DNA of 64,000 bases, from assembly GCF_018613795.1 (NCBI RefSeq), contig NZ_JAGGPN010000012.1:19769-83768 (forward strand), in the 5' to 3' direction. A program made the position numbers and the translations under genes. This stretch comes from Arthrobacter sp. ISL-65 (GTDB lineage Bacteria; Actinomycetota; Actinomycetes; Actinomycetales; Micrococcaceae). Below the pieces are notes generated by a model. It saw nothing but the letters and a program-made list of their open reading frames with translations. It was not told the origin of the DNA and searched no databases. Positions 51,518 to 61,112 of this stretch are shown piece by piece; the stretch's first letter is position 1, and each line of letters opens with the position of its first letter.

Positions 51518-52912
51518 CTACCCGAGGATGTAGGGCAAAGAGGTGGCCGCCAGATACAAATCCGCCACTTCAGGTGCGGGCGTGGTCACCATGCTGAGGA
51601 GAGGCCTGCCGGCAGCACCGCTCACACTCAGAGTCACGGGTGACTCCGCGATTGGCAGCGGCACGGCCATGATCCCTTGCCGGCCGGAGAGTTCGAGCAC
51701 GCCGGCGTCGATGATCACTCGGAGTTCGGATCCCTCATCCGCCGGGAGGAGCGCGTCGGCGAAGTCGGCGTTCCCGTCGACGGTCACCCGGATGCCCTCC
51801 CCGTCGTGCCGAAGGGTGGCCAGGGCCTGGGCCGGGGTTCCGGCCTGCGTCCCGTCCAAGCTCCCTTCCAGGCCGGACAGGCGGATGAGCGTTCCGGCGG
51901 TGACGGTGCAGCGCAGGTCCGCGCCGCCGTCGAGCACGGTCTCGAAAACCGCCGGGCCTACCTGCTCCAGTTGGCCCGGCTCAGAGTACTTGGCCAAGTC
52001 CGCGTGTGGCGTGGCCACTAGGACGTCACCGTCGAGGGTCAGCGTGTGCGGGATGCTGAGCGCGCTGGCCCATTTCCCGTCCGGGTCCAGCACGCCGCGG
52101 ACCCAGAAGACCAGCGACGGTGCACCGTCCTTGTCCCGGAAGAAGGACGGGGCGTAGTAGCTCTTGCCAAAGCTGAGCTGCCCCCAGGACCGGGCGGTGA
52201 ACTCTCCGCCGGAGTAGCTGCCCACGCCGTAGGCCACGTAGTGCAGCACGTCGTCCTCCCAGATGGAGGTGACCAGGACGTGGGAGCCGCCGATCTCGAA
52301 CAGCTGCGGGCATTCCCACATGGTGCCGGTCCAGACGGGGTCCGTTTCGGTGCCGTTCCGTTGCGCGGCGATGCCGTCCAGGGTCCATTCGGCGAGGTCG
52401 GGGGAGCTGTAGGAAACCGCGGCGGCGGTGCCGCCCTTCAGCCCGGCCCCCACGAGCATGCGCCACTGTTCGCCGTCGCGGAAAACGAACGGGTCCCGGT
52501 AAGCCACCACGCCAGGATCCGGAGCGGTCATCAGCTTCCCGCCCTTGGTCCACGTGTCCCAGGACCCGTCCTCGGGAGTGGCGATGCGGACGGTGCCGAT
52601 GCCGATATCGGGTTCGGTGACCGATGTGTAGAACATGGTGGCGGCACCATCGGTGCTGGTGACGATGGAACCCGACCAGACGCCGTCGTCCCCTTCCCCG
52701 GGTGCCACGGCGACACCCTGCTCGGTCCAGGCGATCATGTCCGGGGAGGTGGCGTGTCCCCAGTGGCAGTTGGAAGCCCACGTGGTGCGGCCGGGAACGT
52801 ACTGGTAGAAGAGGTGGTACTGGCCGTCCTTCCAGGTCACGCCCAGCGGATCGTTGATCCACCCTTCGGCGGCTGTGAAGTGGAGGGCGGGCCGGAGGTC
52901 CTGCGTGTTCAT
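51518..52912 (-). CDS. glycoside hydrolase family 32 (beta-fructosidase)
   Basis: 464 residues. Nucleophile Asp in EGWINDPLG (about 20), RDPFVF (transition-state Asp, about 140) and the acid/base Glu in WECPQLF (about 200). No signal peptide, so intracellular. C-terminal beta-sandwich domain ends in VADLYLAATSLPYILG. It splits fructose from sucrose, inulin- or levan-type oligomers. Last gene of the operon with the ABC importer and GH172 protein. GGAAGGA precedes the ATG. Confidence 0.92.
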   Translation of the reverse strand: MNTQDLRPALHFTAAEGWINDPLGVTWKDGQYHLFYQYVPGRTTWASNCHWGHATSPDMIAWTEQGVAVAPGEGDDGVWSGSIVTSTDGAATMFYTSVTEPDIGIGTVRIATPEDGSWDTWTKGGKLMTAPDPGVVAYRDPFVFRDGEQWRMLVGAGLKGGTAAAVSYSSPDLAEWTLDGIAAQRNGTETDPVWTGTMWECPQLFEIGGSHVLVTSIWEDDVLHYVAYGVGSYSGGEFTARSWGQLSFGKSYYAPSFFRDKDGAPSLVFWVRGVLDPDGKWASALSIPHTLTLDGDVLVATPHADLAKYSEPGQLEQVGPAVFETVLDGGADLRCTVTAGTLIRLSGLEGSLDGTQAGTPAQALATLRHDGEGIRVTVDGNADFADALLPADEGSELRVIIDAGVLELSGRQGIMAVPLPIAESPVTLSVSGAAGRPLLSMVTTPAPEVADLYLAATSLPYILG

Positions 52913-52936
52913 GTGATCCTTCCGTGCTGTGGGTGG

Positions 52937-54301
52937 TCAGAGGGCCGGGACGCTGTTTGCGGCGAGGAACCGTTGCCGGACTTCCCGTGCCTGCTCCGCG
53001 TTGGCCTTCTCCCAGGCATCGATTTCGGCCCGGCGTTCGTTCCGGACGGCGTCACGCGCCTCGGTGAACCGCTGCATCCGTTCGGCGGCTGCATCCCGCG
53101 CGGCCTGCTGGGTGGGCGTCAGCTCCGGTAGGGGACGTTCTACCACCTGGTCACGCGGCCGCAGCGGCAGGCGTTCCTCGACCGGGTCTATCTCCAGCGC
53201 GGGGGAGGGGAGGGTCTGGTACCAATACGCGGTGGAGGACCAGTCATCGGAAAGGTGGTTGGCGTGGCCGTGCTCGAAGGTGACCTTGATGCGCTTCTGG
53301 AACCTGATGGGGTCCGTCATGTGGAAGCGGTAGCTGTGGTGGAAGCCGGGGACGTTTTCCTCGTGGACCATGGTGCCGTTCATGAGGTAGGCGTTGTGCT
53401 GCATGCCCCAGGCGTGGCCGAAGTAGTCTTCCATGCCGGTGCCGTGGAGGCTGGGCGGCCAGGTGTCGTCGTCGATGAAGATCATGTCGTCGCCCTCGCC
53501 CCACCAGGAGCCCTGGAAGTGCCTGACGGCGAGGTTGCAGCCCACGTAGTGTCCGTGGCCCTCGGTTTCCAGGACCACGTAGTTGTCTTCGCCGGTGAGG
53601 TTGGGGATGGCCACCTCGATGCTGTTGGTCTGCAAGTCCGGGGCCCAGCCGGCGTTCGGCTTCTGCCGGCGCCAGTGGGCGTGGAAGTAGGCGGTGTCCT
53701 CCGGCAGCGGCTCGGTGTAGAGCTCGTAGTCGATGTAGAAGTACTGCAGGTAGGGGATGTCGTTCTGGTTTTCGACGACAATGCGGGCGCGGGAGTTGAA
53801 GGGCATTTCGAAGTAGCTGTTGAACGCTGCGCTGCCGCCGAAGGTGTTCAGTTCCCCTTCCTTGGCCGAGACCGAGAGCGGGAGCGAGTCGTAGGAGCCG
53901 GAGAGGGAGTTCAGCAGGCCGAAGAAGTCGCCCAGGGGTGCGATGACGCTGGGGGTGTCCTGGTCGTCCCAGTACATTTTGAGGACAATTTTGCGGTAGT
54001 AGTCCGGGTCCACCACTTCCCAGCTGACGCCGAGTGCGTTGTGGATTTCGAGCATCGGCACGCCCACGAGTTCCGGGGAGATCTGGCCGGGGCCAGGCTG
54101 GATCCGGCACGACTGGGTCATCCACATGTGGGTGATGGCGCCGGGCCCTTCAATGTCGGCAAGGACGCGTTCCTCGCCGGGCATGACGATCCAGTTGTCG
54201 CGGTTGCGGCCGGTCTGGTCCCAGCTGGAGGCGCGGGCGGTGCGGGCAGAGGAGAGCCTGGTCAGGCTTGAGAGCAGGCCGGAGCGCGGTGATGAAGCCA
54301 A
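52937..54301 (-). CDS. DUF2961 / glycoside hydrolase family 172 protein
   Basis: 454 residues. DUF2961 features: a start with SLTRLSSARTARASSWD, IEGPGAITHMWMT (about 50), PLGDFFG (about 125), MPFNSRARIVVEN (about 165), GEGDDMIFIDDD (about 268) and GTGMEDYFGHAWG (Glu, about 292). GH172 enzymes act on alpha-fructofuranosides and difructose dianhydride I, which fits the neighbouring GH32 and a fructan diet. TTG start with AAAGGGA 7 nt upstream. The C-terminal 60 residues are a charged helix. Cytoplasmic; forms trimers in known members. Confidence 0.88.
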   Translation of the reverse strand: MASSPRSGLLSSLTRLSSARTARASSWDQTGRNRDNWIVMPGEERVLADIEGPGAITHMWMTQSCRIQPGPGQISPELVGVPMLEIHNALGVSWEVVDPDYYRKIVLKMYWDDQDTPSVIAPLGDFFGLLNSLSGSYDSLPLSVSAKEGELNTFGGSAAFNSYFEMPFNSRARIVVENQNDIPYLQYFYIDYELYTEPLPEDTAYFHAHWRRQKPNAGWAPDLQTNSIEVAIPNLTGEDNYVVLETEGHGHYVGCNLAVRHFQGSWWGEGDDMIFIDDDTWPPSLHGTGMEDYFGHAWGMQHNAYLMNGTMVHEENVPGFHHSYRFHMTDPIRFQKRIKVTFEHGHANHLSDDWSSTAYWYQTLPSPALEIDPVEERLPLRPRDQVVERPLPELTPTQQAARDAAAERMQRFTEARDAVRNERRAEIDAWEKANAEQAREVRQRFLAANSVPAL

Positions 54302-54329
54302 GGTGGTGTCCCTTTCGAAGAGTTGTTGT

Positions 54330-55211
54330 TTAGCCCTTGACGGCTGACTGGGTGAGGCTTGCGATGATCCACCGCTGGGCCACGAGGAAAACGATGAGGG
54401 CCGGGGCGATGGCGATGGTGGTTGCCCCCATCACCTGGGCCACGTTCCCGGCACCGTACGGGCCGAGCATCAGGACCAGGCCCAGCGGGAGGGTTGCGGT
54501 GTCGGTGCTGTTGAGGAAGATTGACGGGGCGAAGTAGGCGTTCCAGCTGCCCAGGAACGTGATCACGCCGAGGGTGCTGACGGCGTTCTTGGCCAGCGGC
54601 AGGGCGATCAGCCGGTAGGTCTGCCAGGCAGTGGCGCCGTCCATGCGGGCGGCGTCGATGATTTCCTGCGGCAGTCCCAGGAAGAACTGCCGGAGCAGGA
54701 ACACCCCCAGAGCCCCGGTGATGCCGGGCAGGATCAGGCTGAGCGGGTTGTCCAGCAGACCGAAGGTCCGCATCAGGAGGAACAGCGGAATGATGGTCAC
54801 CTGCGCCGGCACCATCAGGGAGGACAGTAGGCCCACGAAGATGGAGTTTCGGCCGGGGAATTCCAGCTTGGCGAAGGCATAGCCCGCCATGGGTGCCGTG
54901 ATGATCATGCCGATGCTCACCGCGATGGCGATCACGGCGCTGTTGAACATGTTCCGCAGGATGGGCACCGGTCCTGTGACGGCCCCGGCATAGTTGGACC
55001 AGTCCCATTCCGTGGGCAGCCACTGCGGCGGTAGGTCGTACGCGTGGCCGGCGTCCCGCAGCGACGTGGTGAACATCCACAGGAAGGGGGCGATCATGCC
55101 GATGGCGCCGAGGACCAGAAGTGCCACCGAAACGGATTTCCCGACGCCGGGCCGCCGTCGTACGGCTCTTCCGGACCGTGAGCGGGACGGAAGGAGAGTG
55201 GTGTTATTCAT
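54330..55211 (-). CDS. CUT1 sugar ABC permease (MalG type)
   Basis: 293 residues, six membrane segments. EAA loop IDAARMDGATAWQTYRLIALP (about 190) is present. Basic N-terminus. Overlaps the partner permease by 8 bp. Imports an oligosaccharide with the gene products of 55204 and 56160. Confidence 0.9.
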   Translation of the reverse strand: MNNTTLLPSRSRSGRAVRRRPGVGKSVSVALLVLGAIGMIAPFLWMFTTSLRDAGHAYDLPPQWLPTEWDWSNYAGAVTGPVPILRNMFNSAVIAIAVSIGMIITAPMAGYAFAKLEFPGRNSIFVGLLSSLMVPAQVTIIPLFLLMRTFGLLDNPLSLILPGITGALGVFLLRQFFLGLPQEIIDAARMDGATAWQTYRLIALPLAKNAVSTLGVITFLGSWNAYFAPSIFLNSTDTATLPLGLVLMLGPYGAGNVAQVMGATTIAIAPALIVFLVAQRWIIASLTQSAVKG

Positions 55212-56163
55212 TGTTCACCCACGACTTTCGAAGGCGGAACTGGACCATGGTCACCAGCATGATGATCAGGAACAGCGTCACCGCGATGGCTGAGGCGTAG
55301 CCCATGTCGAACTTGTTGAAGGCCACTTCGGCGATGTACATCACCACGCTGCGGCTGGCGTCGCCCGGGCCGCCCCTGGTGAGCACGATGATGGACTCGT
55401 AGATCTGGAAGGCGCCGATGATGGTGATGGTGATGTTGAAGAAGGTCGCCTGGCTGATCATCGGCAGCACGATCCTGCGGAAAACCTGCCACTCGCTGGC
55501 GCCGTCCATGCGTGCGGCCTCCACCATGTCCTTGGGGACTTCCTGCAGGGCCGCCACGAAGATCAGCATGGCGAACCCCACGTTCCGCCAGGTGTCCACG
55601 ATGATCACGGAGACTTTTGAGAACTCCGAACTGTTGAGCCAGTCGATCCGTTCTCCGCCCAGGGCGGTGATGTAGTAGTTCAGGATGCCCGTGTCCTTCT
55701 GGAACAGTGCCTGCCAGATGATGGAGACGTACACCAGAGCCACCAGGTAGGGGAAGAAGTACGCGGAGCGGAACACATACGTCAGGGCCCGGGGGAGCCG
55801 CTGGTTGATCAGGACGGCGAACAGAAGCGCAAAGCCGTTGATGAGGACGACGGCGGCCCCGACGTAGAGGACCGTGTTGCCGTACGTGATGGCCAAGCGC
55901 TCGTCCCGGAACATCCGGGCGTAGTTGTCGAAGCCGACGAACTTGGGTGCCGTGAGGATGTTGTACTTCGTCAGGCTGAGGTACAGGGCCGCCACCAGCG
56001 GGCCGAGTATGAAAACGAGGAATCCGATGACGGTGGGGGCTGTGAACAGATAGCCGGTGAGGGCTTCCCGACGGCGGGCGGTGCCGATCCGCCCGGGGCG
56101 GCGCCCCCCGCGCCCGGAAGGGGGCGCGGGCGGCAGCGCGGTCTTGTGTGCGGTCAGGGTCAC
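55204..56163 (-). CDS. CUT1 sugar ABC permease (MalF type)
   Basis: 319 residues, six membrane segments, EAA loop VEAARMDGASEWQVFRRIVLP (about 227). Start GTG 56163 overlaps the stop of the binding protein (GTGA). Pairs with the MalG-type permease. Confidence 0.9.
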   Translation of the reverse strand: MTLTAHKTALPPAPPSGRGGRRPGRIGTARRREALTGYLFTAPTVIGFLVFILGPLVAALYLSLTKYNILTAPKFVGFDNYARMFRDERLAITYGNTVLYVGAAVVLINGFALLFAVLINQRLPRALTYVFRSAYFFPYLVALVYVSIIWQALFQKDTGILNYYITALGGERIDWLNSSEFSKVSVIIVDTWRNVGFAMLIFVAALQEVPKDMVEAARMDGASEWQVFRRIVLPMISQATFFNITITIIGAFQIYESIIVLTRGGPGDASRSVVMYIAEVAFNKFDMGYASAIAVTLFLIIMLVTMVQFRLRKSWVNNE

Positions 56164-57464
56164 GGCTGCAACGCCTCCTCAACATCTTTTTGGGCCTTAC
56201 CCAGTGACGATCCGATGTCCTGGCCGGACATGATTTCGTCCATGGCCCGCATGAAGGCCGGGTCCAGCACGTTGTAGGCGCCGGGGGCGGCTACGGGCTT
56301 GGCGTAGGACAGGGAGTTGTAGAACTCTTCGGCGTGTTCCGGGGAGGCCAGGAACTCCGGCGCTGACGCGGCGGTCTTGGTGGACGGAACGGCGGCGCCG
56401 GCGTCGGCCCATTGCTTCTGCGTCTGCTGGTCGGTGAGCATCTTGATGAACTCCCAGGACAGCTCCTGGTTCTTGGATGTCTTGGAGATGGCGAACGCTC
56501 CGGCGCCGAACACCGTGGACTTGGTGGTTCCCTTCGGCCACGGGAGGATGTCGTAGTCGGCGAAGCCGGCCTTTTCGAAGCCGCCGGTGACGAAGTGCCC
56601 GGCGCCGGTCATGGCTGCCTTGCCCGCGGGGAACAGCTGGTAGGGGTCCGATCCCTTGGGCTGCGGCGACACTCCGTGCTCGGTGACGAGGTCGCGGACC
56701 CAGCCCAGGGTTTCCTTGACCTTGGGATCCGTGAGCTGCGCCGTCTGCAGGTCCTCGCTCATCATGGACGTGCCGTTTGAGTACAGCCACGGGGTGATGC
56801 CAAAGGAGTAGTACGGCATGGCGAAGCCGTACACCTTGTCAGAGCCGGAACCGGTGGTCAGCTTCTTTGCGATCGCCAGGAAATCGTCCCAGGTCCAGTC
56901 ATCACTGGGCCGCTCAATGCCGGCCGCCTCGAACATCTTGGTGTTGTAGTAGATCACCATGGTGTTGAACGTGTTCGGCATCAGGTAGGTGGAGCCGTCC
57001 TTGCTGAACCCCTCGAGCAGCTTCGGGTCGATGTCCTTCCGCAGGGACGCCGCCTCGGGGTCGTTCTTGAGGAAGCCGTCCAGGGGAGTGAACAGCTCGT
57101 TGGACAGTCCGAGCTCCACACCCTCGGTGGCGATGTTGATGACGTCCGGGGCCTGCCCGGCAGCAGCCTGGGTGACGAGCTTGTTGACGTACTCGGTCCA
57201 GGTGGTGATGGGGGTGAAGTTGTTGTTCACCGTCACGTTCGGGTACTTCTCTTTGAAACGCTTGGCGACGCCGTCGTACACGGCTTTGTCTCCCGGGTCG
57301 CCCCAGTTCGAGACGGAGATGGTGGCCGTAATGTCCTTTGCGGGGGCCGCGTACGGACCCTCGGCGGCCGGGACAGCGGAATTCGTTGAAGTTCCGCAGG
57401 CGGTGAGGGCCAGCAGGGCCGCGGCTGCTGCCGTGGCGATAGACGTGCGGACGGTTTTTCTCAT
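56160..57464 (-). CDS. sugar-binding lipoprotein of the ABC importer
   Basis: 434 residues, extracellular solute-binding family 1. Lipoprotein signal with lipobox LTACGT (about 22). Visible fold landmarks: ISVSNWGDPGD, WDDFLAIAKKLT and the aromatic-rich WLYSNGTSM pocket segment. AAAGGAG precedes the ATG. The ATPase of the transporter is not in the cluster, as usual where a shared MsiK-type ATPase serves many importers. Confidence 0.9.
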   Translation of the reverse strand: MRKTVRTSIATAAAAALLALTACGTSTNSAVPAAEGPYAAPAKDITATISVSNWGDPGDKAVYDGVAKRFKEKYPNVTVNNNFTPITTWTEYVNKLVTQAAAGQAPDVINIATEGVELGLSNELFTPLDGFLKNDPEAASLRKDIDPKLLEGFSKDGSTYLMPNTFNTMVIYYNTKMFEAAGIERPSDDWTWDDFLAIAKKLTTGSGSDKVYGFAMPYYSFGITPWLYSNGTSMMSEDLQTAQLTDPKVKETLGWVRDLVTEHGVSPQPKGSDPYQLFPAGKAAMTGAGHFVTGGFEKAGFADYDILPWPKGTTKSTVFGAGAFAISKTSKNQELSWEFIKMLTDQQTQKQWADAGAAVPSTKTAASAPEFLASPEHAEEFYNSLSYAKPVAAPGAYNVLDPAFMRAMDEIMSGQDIGSSLGKAQKDVEEALQP

Positions 57465-57556
57465 GTGATGCTCCTTTGCATGCTGCGCGGAGGCGCGCTG
57501 ATGGGATGCGATGGCGTGGTGCGGCTATTTTTGGGGGCAGATACTGCGCGGTGCTG

Positions 57557-58552
57557 CTATTCGGTGGAGCGGCGGAATTCGATCTCGGATTCGAGCCGTA
57601 GGGTCTTGGCGGGAGCAGAGGGGTTCTCGAGGCGCCGCATGAGCAGGCCCACGGCGCTCTCACCGAGTTGGAACGCCGGTTGGCGCACGGTGGTGATCTG
57701 GGGCTGGAACAGGTCCGAGTAGGTGAAACCGTCGAACGTGGCGAAGGCCATGTTGCCGGGCACCCGCAGTCCTTCGTGCTGGACTGCACGGAGGGCTCCT
57801 GCAGCCAGCAGGGTGCTGCAGGCCAGGATCGCGGTTGGGCGCTGCGAAGGGCCGACCAGCAGCGGCCGGACCCGGTCAAAAGTTGCCGCCGCGGTGACCG
57901 TGCCTTCGCACAGCAGGCCGGCCTGCACTTCCAGGCCCCGCTGCTGCATGGCGGCCCGAAAGCCGTCATGGCGCTCGCGGAGGGAGGAGACCCGGAGGTC
58001 GCCGGAAACGAGCATGATCCGTTTGTGGCCGCGGTCGGCAAGGTGTTCAACCAGGGCTGCCACGGCGGACCGGTTGTTCACACCAACCTGGTCCACGTCC
58101 AGGTCCGAGAGCCGGTCAAGCAGGACCAGCGGCTTCTTCTCGCCGCGGATCCGCTCAAGCAGCCCGGCACTCGACCCGGCTGCCCGTGCGATGATCAGGC
58201 CGTCGACGCGGCGGTCGAGAAGGGCCTCCACCGCAGCGCGTTCCCGGGCGGGATCTTCCGCCGAGTTCGCCAGCAGCAGGGACAGGCCGTGCTGTGCCGC
58301 GGCTTCTTCCACGCCATGCACCATGTCCGCGAAGGCCGGCTCCCCGGCATCCGATACGACGAGGCCGATGGAATCTGTCCTGGCGCGGCGCATGGAGCGT
58401 GCCAGTGCGTCCCGCCGGTACCCGGTGGCCTGCACCGCGTCCATCACTCGGGTCCTGGTATCCGGTTCGACGTGACGTGTGTCGTTGAGGACGTGCGAGA
58501 CAGTGGACGTCGACACCCCTGCCAGTGATGCGACATCGACGATGGTTGCCAC
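57557..58552 (-). CDS. LacI-family regulator 1
   Basis: 331 residues. HTH IVDVASLAGVSTSTVSHVLN (3-22), hinge and periplasmic-binding-like effector domain (about 60-331). GTG start after GAGGAGG. Directly upstream of the sugar importer genes on the same strand, so likely the local regulator; two operator-like sites lie just upstream of its start. Confidence 0.92.
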   Translation of the reverse strand: MATIVDVASLAGVSTSTVSHVLNDTRHVEPDTRTRVMDAVQATGYRRDALARSMRRARTDSIGLVVSDAGEPAFADMVHGVEEAAAQHGLSLLLANSAEDPARERAAVEALLDRRVDGLIIARAAGSSAGLLERIRGEKKPLVLLDRLSDLDVDQVGVNNRSAVAALVEHLADRGHKRIMLVSGDLRVSSLRERHDGFRAAMQQRGLEVQAGLLCEGTVTAAATFDRVRPLLVGPSQRPTAILACSTLLAAGALRAVQHEGLRVPGNMAFATFDGFTYSDLFQPQITTVRQPAFQLGESAVGLLMRRLENPSAPAKTLRLESEIEFRRSTE

Positions 58553-58566
58553 TGAGCCTCCTCAAG

Positions 58567-58613
58567 CGAAACGATTGCGCGAACGTTTCGATAGTAGAGA
58601 CAAACGTTTCGAT
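58567..58613 (-). promoter_or_regulatory. LacI-type operator pair
   Basis: AACGTTTCGAT occurs at 58582-58592 and 58603-58613, 21 bp apart (two helix turns); a related CGAAACGAT is at 58567. Close to the CGAAACGTTTCG-type palindromes bound by many LacI proteins. Lies between the two LacI genes, in front of the regulator-importer-hydrolase operon. Confidence 0.7.
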
Positions 58614-58649
58614 GTGCAATGGATCACAGGAAAATCCGCTGGAAGTTTA

Positions 58650-59654
58650 TTAGGAGGCGGGCCGCGGGCCCGTGGAGGACCGGTATTCGATCGTGGGCGC
58701 CAGCCGGACAACGGAGGGCTCGGCTGCCTTGTCGGCGATCCTCCTCGTCAGCAGCTCTGCGGCGGTGGCCCCCACCTGGAACGCCGGCTGGCGCACGGTG
58801 GTGAGCTGGGGTTCGAACAGGTCGGCGTAGGCGAAGCCGTCGAACGCGGCGAAGGCGATGTCCTCCGGCATGTCCAGCCCGCGCTGCTGGATGTGCCGGA
58901 GTGCAGCCGCGGCCAGGACGGTGCTGCACGCGATCACCGCTGTGGGCGGGCTGGCTGCCGACAGCGCTTCGCGGATGCCGGCGCCGGTCTGATCCGGCTC
59001 TGCGGTGGTGATGGCCAGCTGCTTCTTGGCCTGGATCCCGGCGGCCGTCATGGCTTCGGTAAAGGCTTCGTGCCGTTCCCTGAGGGTGGAGACGCGGGTG
59101 TCACCGGCAACCAGCAGGATCCGCTCATGGCCCTGCGACAGGAGGTGCGTCACGAGCTCCTTGATCGGCTCCTGGTTTTCCACTCCCACCTGGTCAAAGG
59201 GGTCCTCGGAAAGCCGGTCCATCAGCACCAGCGGCGTGTCCTGGTTGGCGAATTCCGCCAGGGCGTCAGGTCCGGAGCCGGCTGCCCGCGCGAGGATGAT
59301 GCCGTCAACCCTACGCTCCAGCAGGGTCCGCACAGCACGGGCTTCACGTTGCGGATCTTCGGCGGAATTGGCCAGCAGCAGGGTGATTCCCTGGCTGGTG
59401 GCCGTTTCCTCCACGCCACGAATCATTTCAGCGAAAGCCGGCTCGCCGCCGTCGGAAACTATGAGACCGATGCTGTCCGTCCGGGAGCGCCGCATGGCGC
59501 GGGCCAGTGCGTCCTGCCGGTAGGACGTTTCCTCGATGGCCTTCAGAACCCGCTGCCGCGTCTCCTCGCCCACGTGCCTGGTGCCGTTCAGGACGTGCGA
59601 AACGGTGGAGATGGAGACGCCGGCAAGCTTGGCCACTTTTACCATCGTCGTCAT
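58650..59654 (-). CDS. LacI-family regulator 2
   Basis: 334 residues from ATG 59654 (the frame is open to 59993, but family similarity starts here). HTH VAKLAGVSISTVSHVLNGTRHVG. Same length and about half of residues shared with LacI 1 by eye (for example DSIGLIVSDGGEPAFAEMI against DSIGLVVSDAGEPAFADMV), so a tandem duplicate that has diverged. May respond to a related sugar. Confidence 0.9.
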   Translation of the reverse strand: MTTMVKVAKLAGVSISTVSHVLNGTRHVGEETRQRVLKAIEETSYRQDALARAMRRSRTDSIGLIVSDGGEPAFAEMIRGVEETATSQGITLLLANSAEDPQREARAVRTLLERRVDGIILARAAGSGPDALAEFANQDTPLVLMDRLSEDPFDQVGVENQEPIKELVTHLLSQGHERILLVAGDTRVSTLRERHEAFTEAMTAAGIQAKKQLAITTAEPDQTGAGIREALSAASPPTAVIACSTVLAAAALRHIQQRGLDMPEDIAFAAFDGFAYADLFEPQLTTVRQPAFQVGATAAELLTRRIADKAAEPSVVRLAPTIEYRSSTGPRPAS

Positions 59655-59679
59655 CGTCGCCGCCCTCGGGGAATCGTTT

Positions 59680-59696
59680 ACGCGAACATTTCGCGT
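59680..59696 (-). promoter_or_regulatory. palindromic operator-like site before LacI 2
   Basis: ACGCGAA CAT TTCGCGT: perfect 7-bp arms, 26 nt before the LacI 2 start; likely autoregulatory. Confidence 0.6.
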
Positions 59697-59842
59697 AGCA
59701 TCCGCCAGTTTACAGAGGCTGTCCGACGGGGCCGTTCTACCTTCCGCAGGAAGGGTTGGACAGGGTCGCAGTCCGCTGGCCGGACGAAGCCAGAAGCGTA
59801 TTGACAGGCGGTTGGGGCCACATCGCCAGCTGCCGGCGGACG

Positions 59843-60877
59843 CTACGCGAGGAGCTTGGCCACCAACTCCCCGCGGCTGCCCACGCCCACCTTCTCGAAC
59901 AGCGCCTTCAGGTGGTCGTGCACGGTGTAAGGGGAGATGAACAGGTGGTTGGCCATCTCCGCCGTCGTCGAGCCGGAGATGACCTCCAGGCACACCTCGC
60001 GCTCGCGGGAGGTGGCACCGTACGCGGCCAGCAACAGGCTCACCAGGTCGCGGGTGGTGACCGGCTCCACCGTGACCACCATCTGCCCGGGGTCGTCCCC
60101 GGTGATGAGGCGGCTCCCCTGGAGCACCACCCAGTTGCCGCCGGCGTCGCGCATCCTCGCGCGGGCAGTGCCTGACATAGCGGCCCGGGCCCCTGCCACC
60201 ACGCCATACAGGACCATGTTGAAGCGGCCGGGCGCCACGTCCTCCAGTTCGGCCAGCCAGGACGCCGCGGCCGCCGTGCCCGCGCGCAGCTCTCCGTGCG
60301 GGCCCACCAGGACGATCACCGGTCCGTCGGTACTTCGCTGTGCGCGGTGCCCGGCCCGCACCGCGACGCGGGTGGCCGCGGCCAGGGTGGCGGTGATTGC
60401 GCCTAGGAATTCCACTTCTCGGTCGGTGAAGTCTTGGCTCTCCCGGAAAAGGCTGCCTACTCCCCAGCAGACATCCTCCAGCCGGAAGGCCGCCCGGAGT
60501 TCATGCTCCAGTCCCTGCGGATGCAGGAGGTCGTTGAGGCGGACGCTGCGGACGACGTCGCGGTGCGGGGCATCGGAGATCCGGGCGACCGGGCGAGGCC
60601 GAAGCACCAGCTGGGTGAACGTGTTCGGCTCGGAACCCGCGTACTCGGATTCTGCGAAGCGCAGGCCGAACTCCTCGGGTACGGGCCACTCATGCCAATT
60701 GGTGACCGACGTCATCGCCAACGTGCCGGGGTCGACGCCGGCCCAGCAGGCCTGCTCGAAGGGCACGGCCTGGCGCACCGCGGCCTGCGCCGAGGCATGC
60801 AGCTCCGCCATGCCCAGACCGGTGGCGGCCAGCGCCGCGATTTCGCGCCGAACACGCTCCGCGCGTTCCTCCCACAT
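59843..60877 (-). CDS. LuxR-type regulator with GAF-like N-terminus
   Basis: About 344 residues from ATG 60877; the frame is open to 60946 and no Shine-Dalgarno decides the start. N-terminal about 170 residues are GAF-like (FEQACWAGVDPGTLAMTSV, then WGVGSLFRE and FTDREVEFL). C-terminal LuxR HTH at about 285-340 (TSREREVCLEVISGSTTAEMANHLFISPYTVHDHLKALFEKVG). A single-protein sensor-regulator, perhaps of the divergent DUF1304 gene. Ligand unknown. Confidence 0.85.
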   Translation of the reverse strand: MWEERAERVRREIAALAATGLGMAELHASAQAAVRQAVPFEQACWAGVDPGTLAMTSVTNWHEWPVPEEFGLRFAESEYAGSEPNTFTQLVLRPRPVARISDAPHRDVVRSVRLNDLLHPQGLEHELRAAFRLEDVCWGVGSLFRESQDFTDREVEFLGAITATLAAATRVAVRAGHRAQRSTDGPVIVLVGPHGELRAGTAAAASWLAELEDVAPGRFNMVLYGVVAGARAAMSGTARARMRDAGGNWVVLQGSRLITGDDPGQMVVTVEPVTTRDLVSLLLAAYGATSREREVCLEVISGSTTAEMANHLFISPYTVHDHLKALFEKVGVGSRGELVAKLLA

Positions 60878-61112
60878 ACGTCCAGTATCCGGCCGGTCCT
60901 CCCGGGCGCAATCCCCTTTGGAGGGGATATCGGGGAGTGGCCCCAAACCCCGACGCCGGGGATGGGAGCCGCCGGAACGCCGTCGTACTGTTCGATCAGG
61001 GGCACGAATTCATCTAAGGCGCTGTTCCACCAAAGGCGCCCGTCCGCACAAACCGGGAGACGGTCATCATGCTCTACCTGCACAGCAACCACGGCGAGGG
61101 TAGGGGCCCGCA

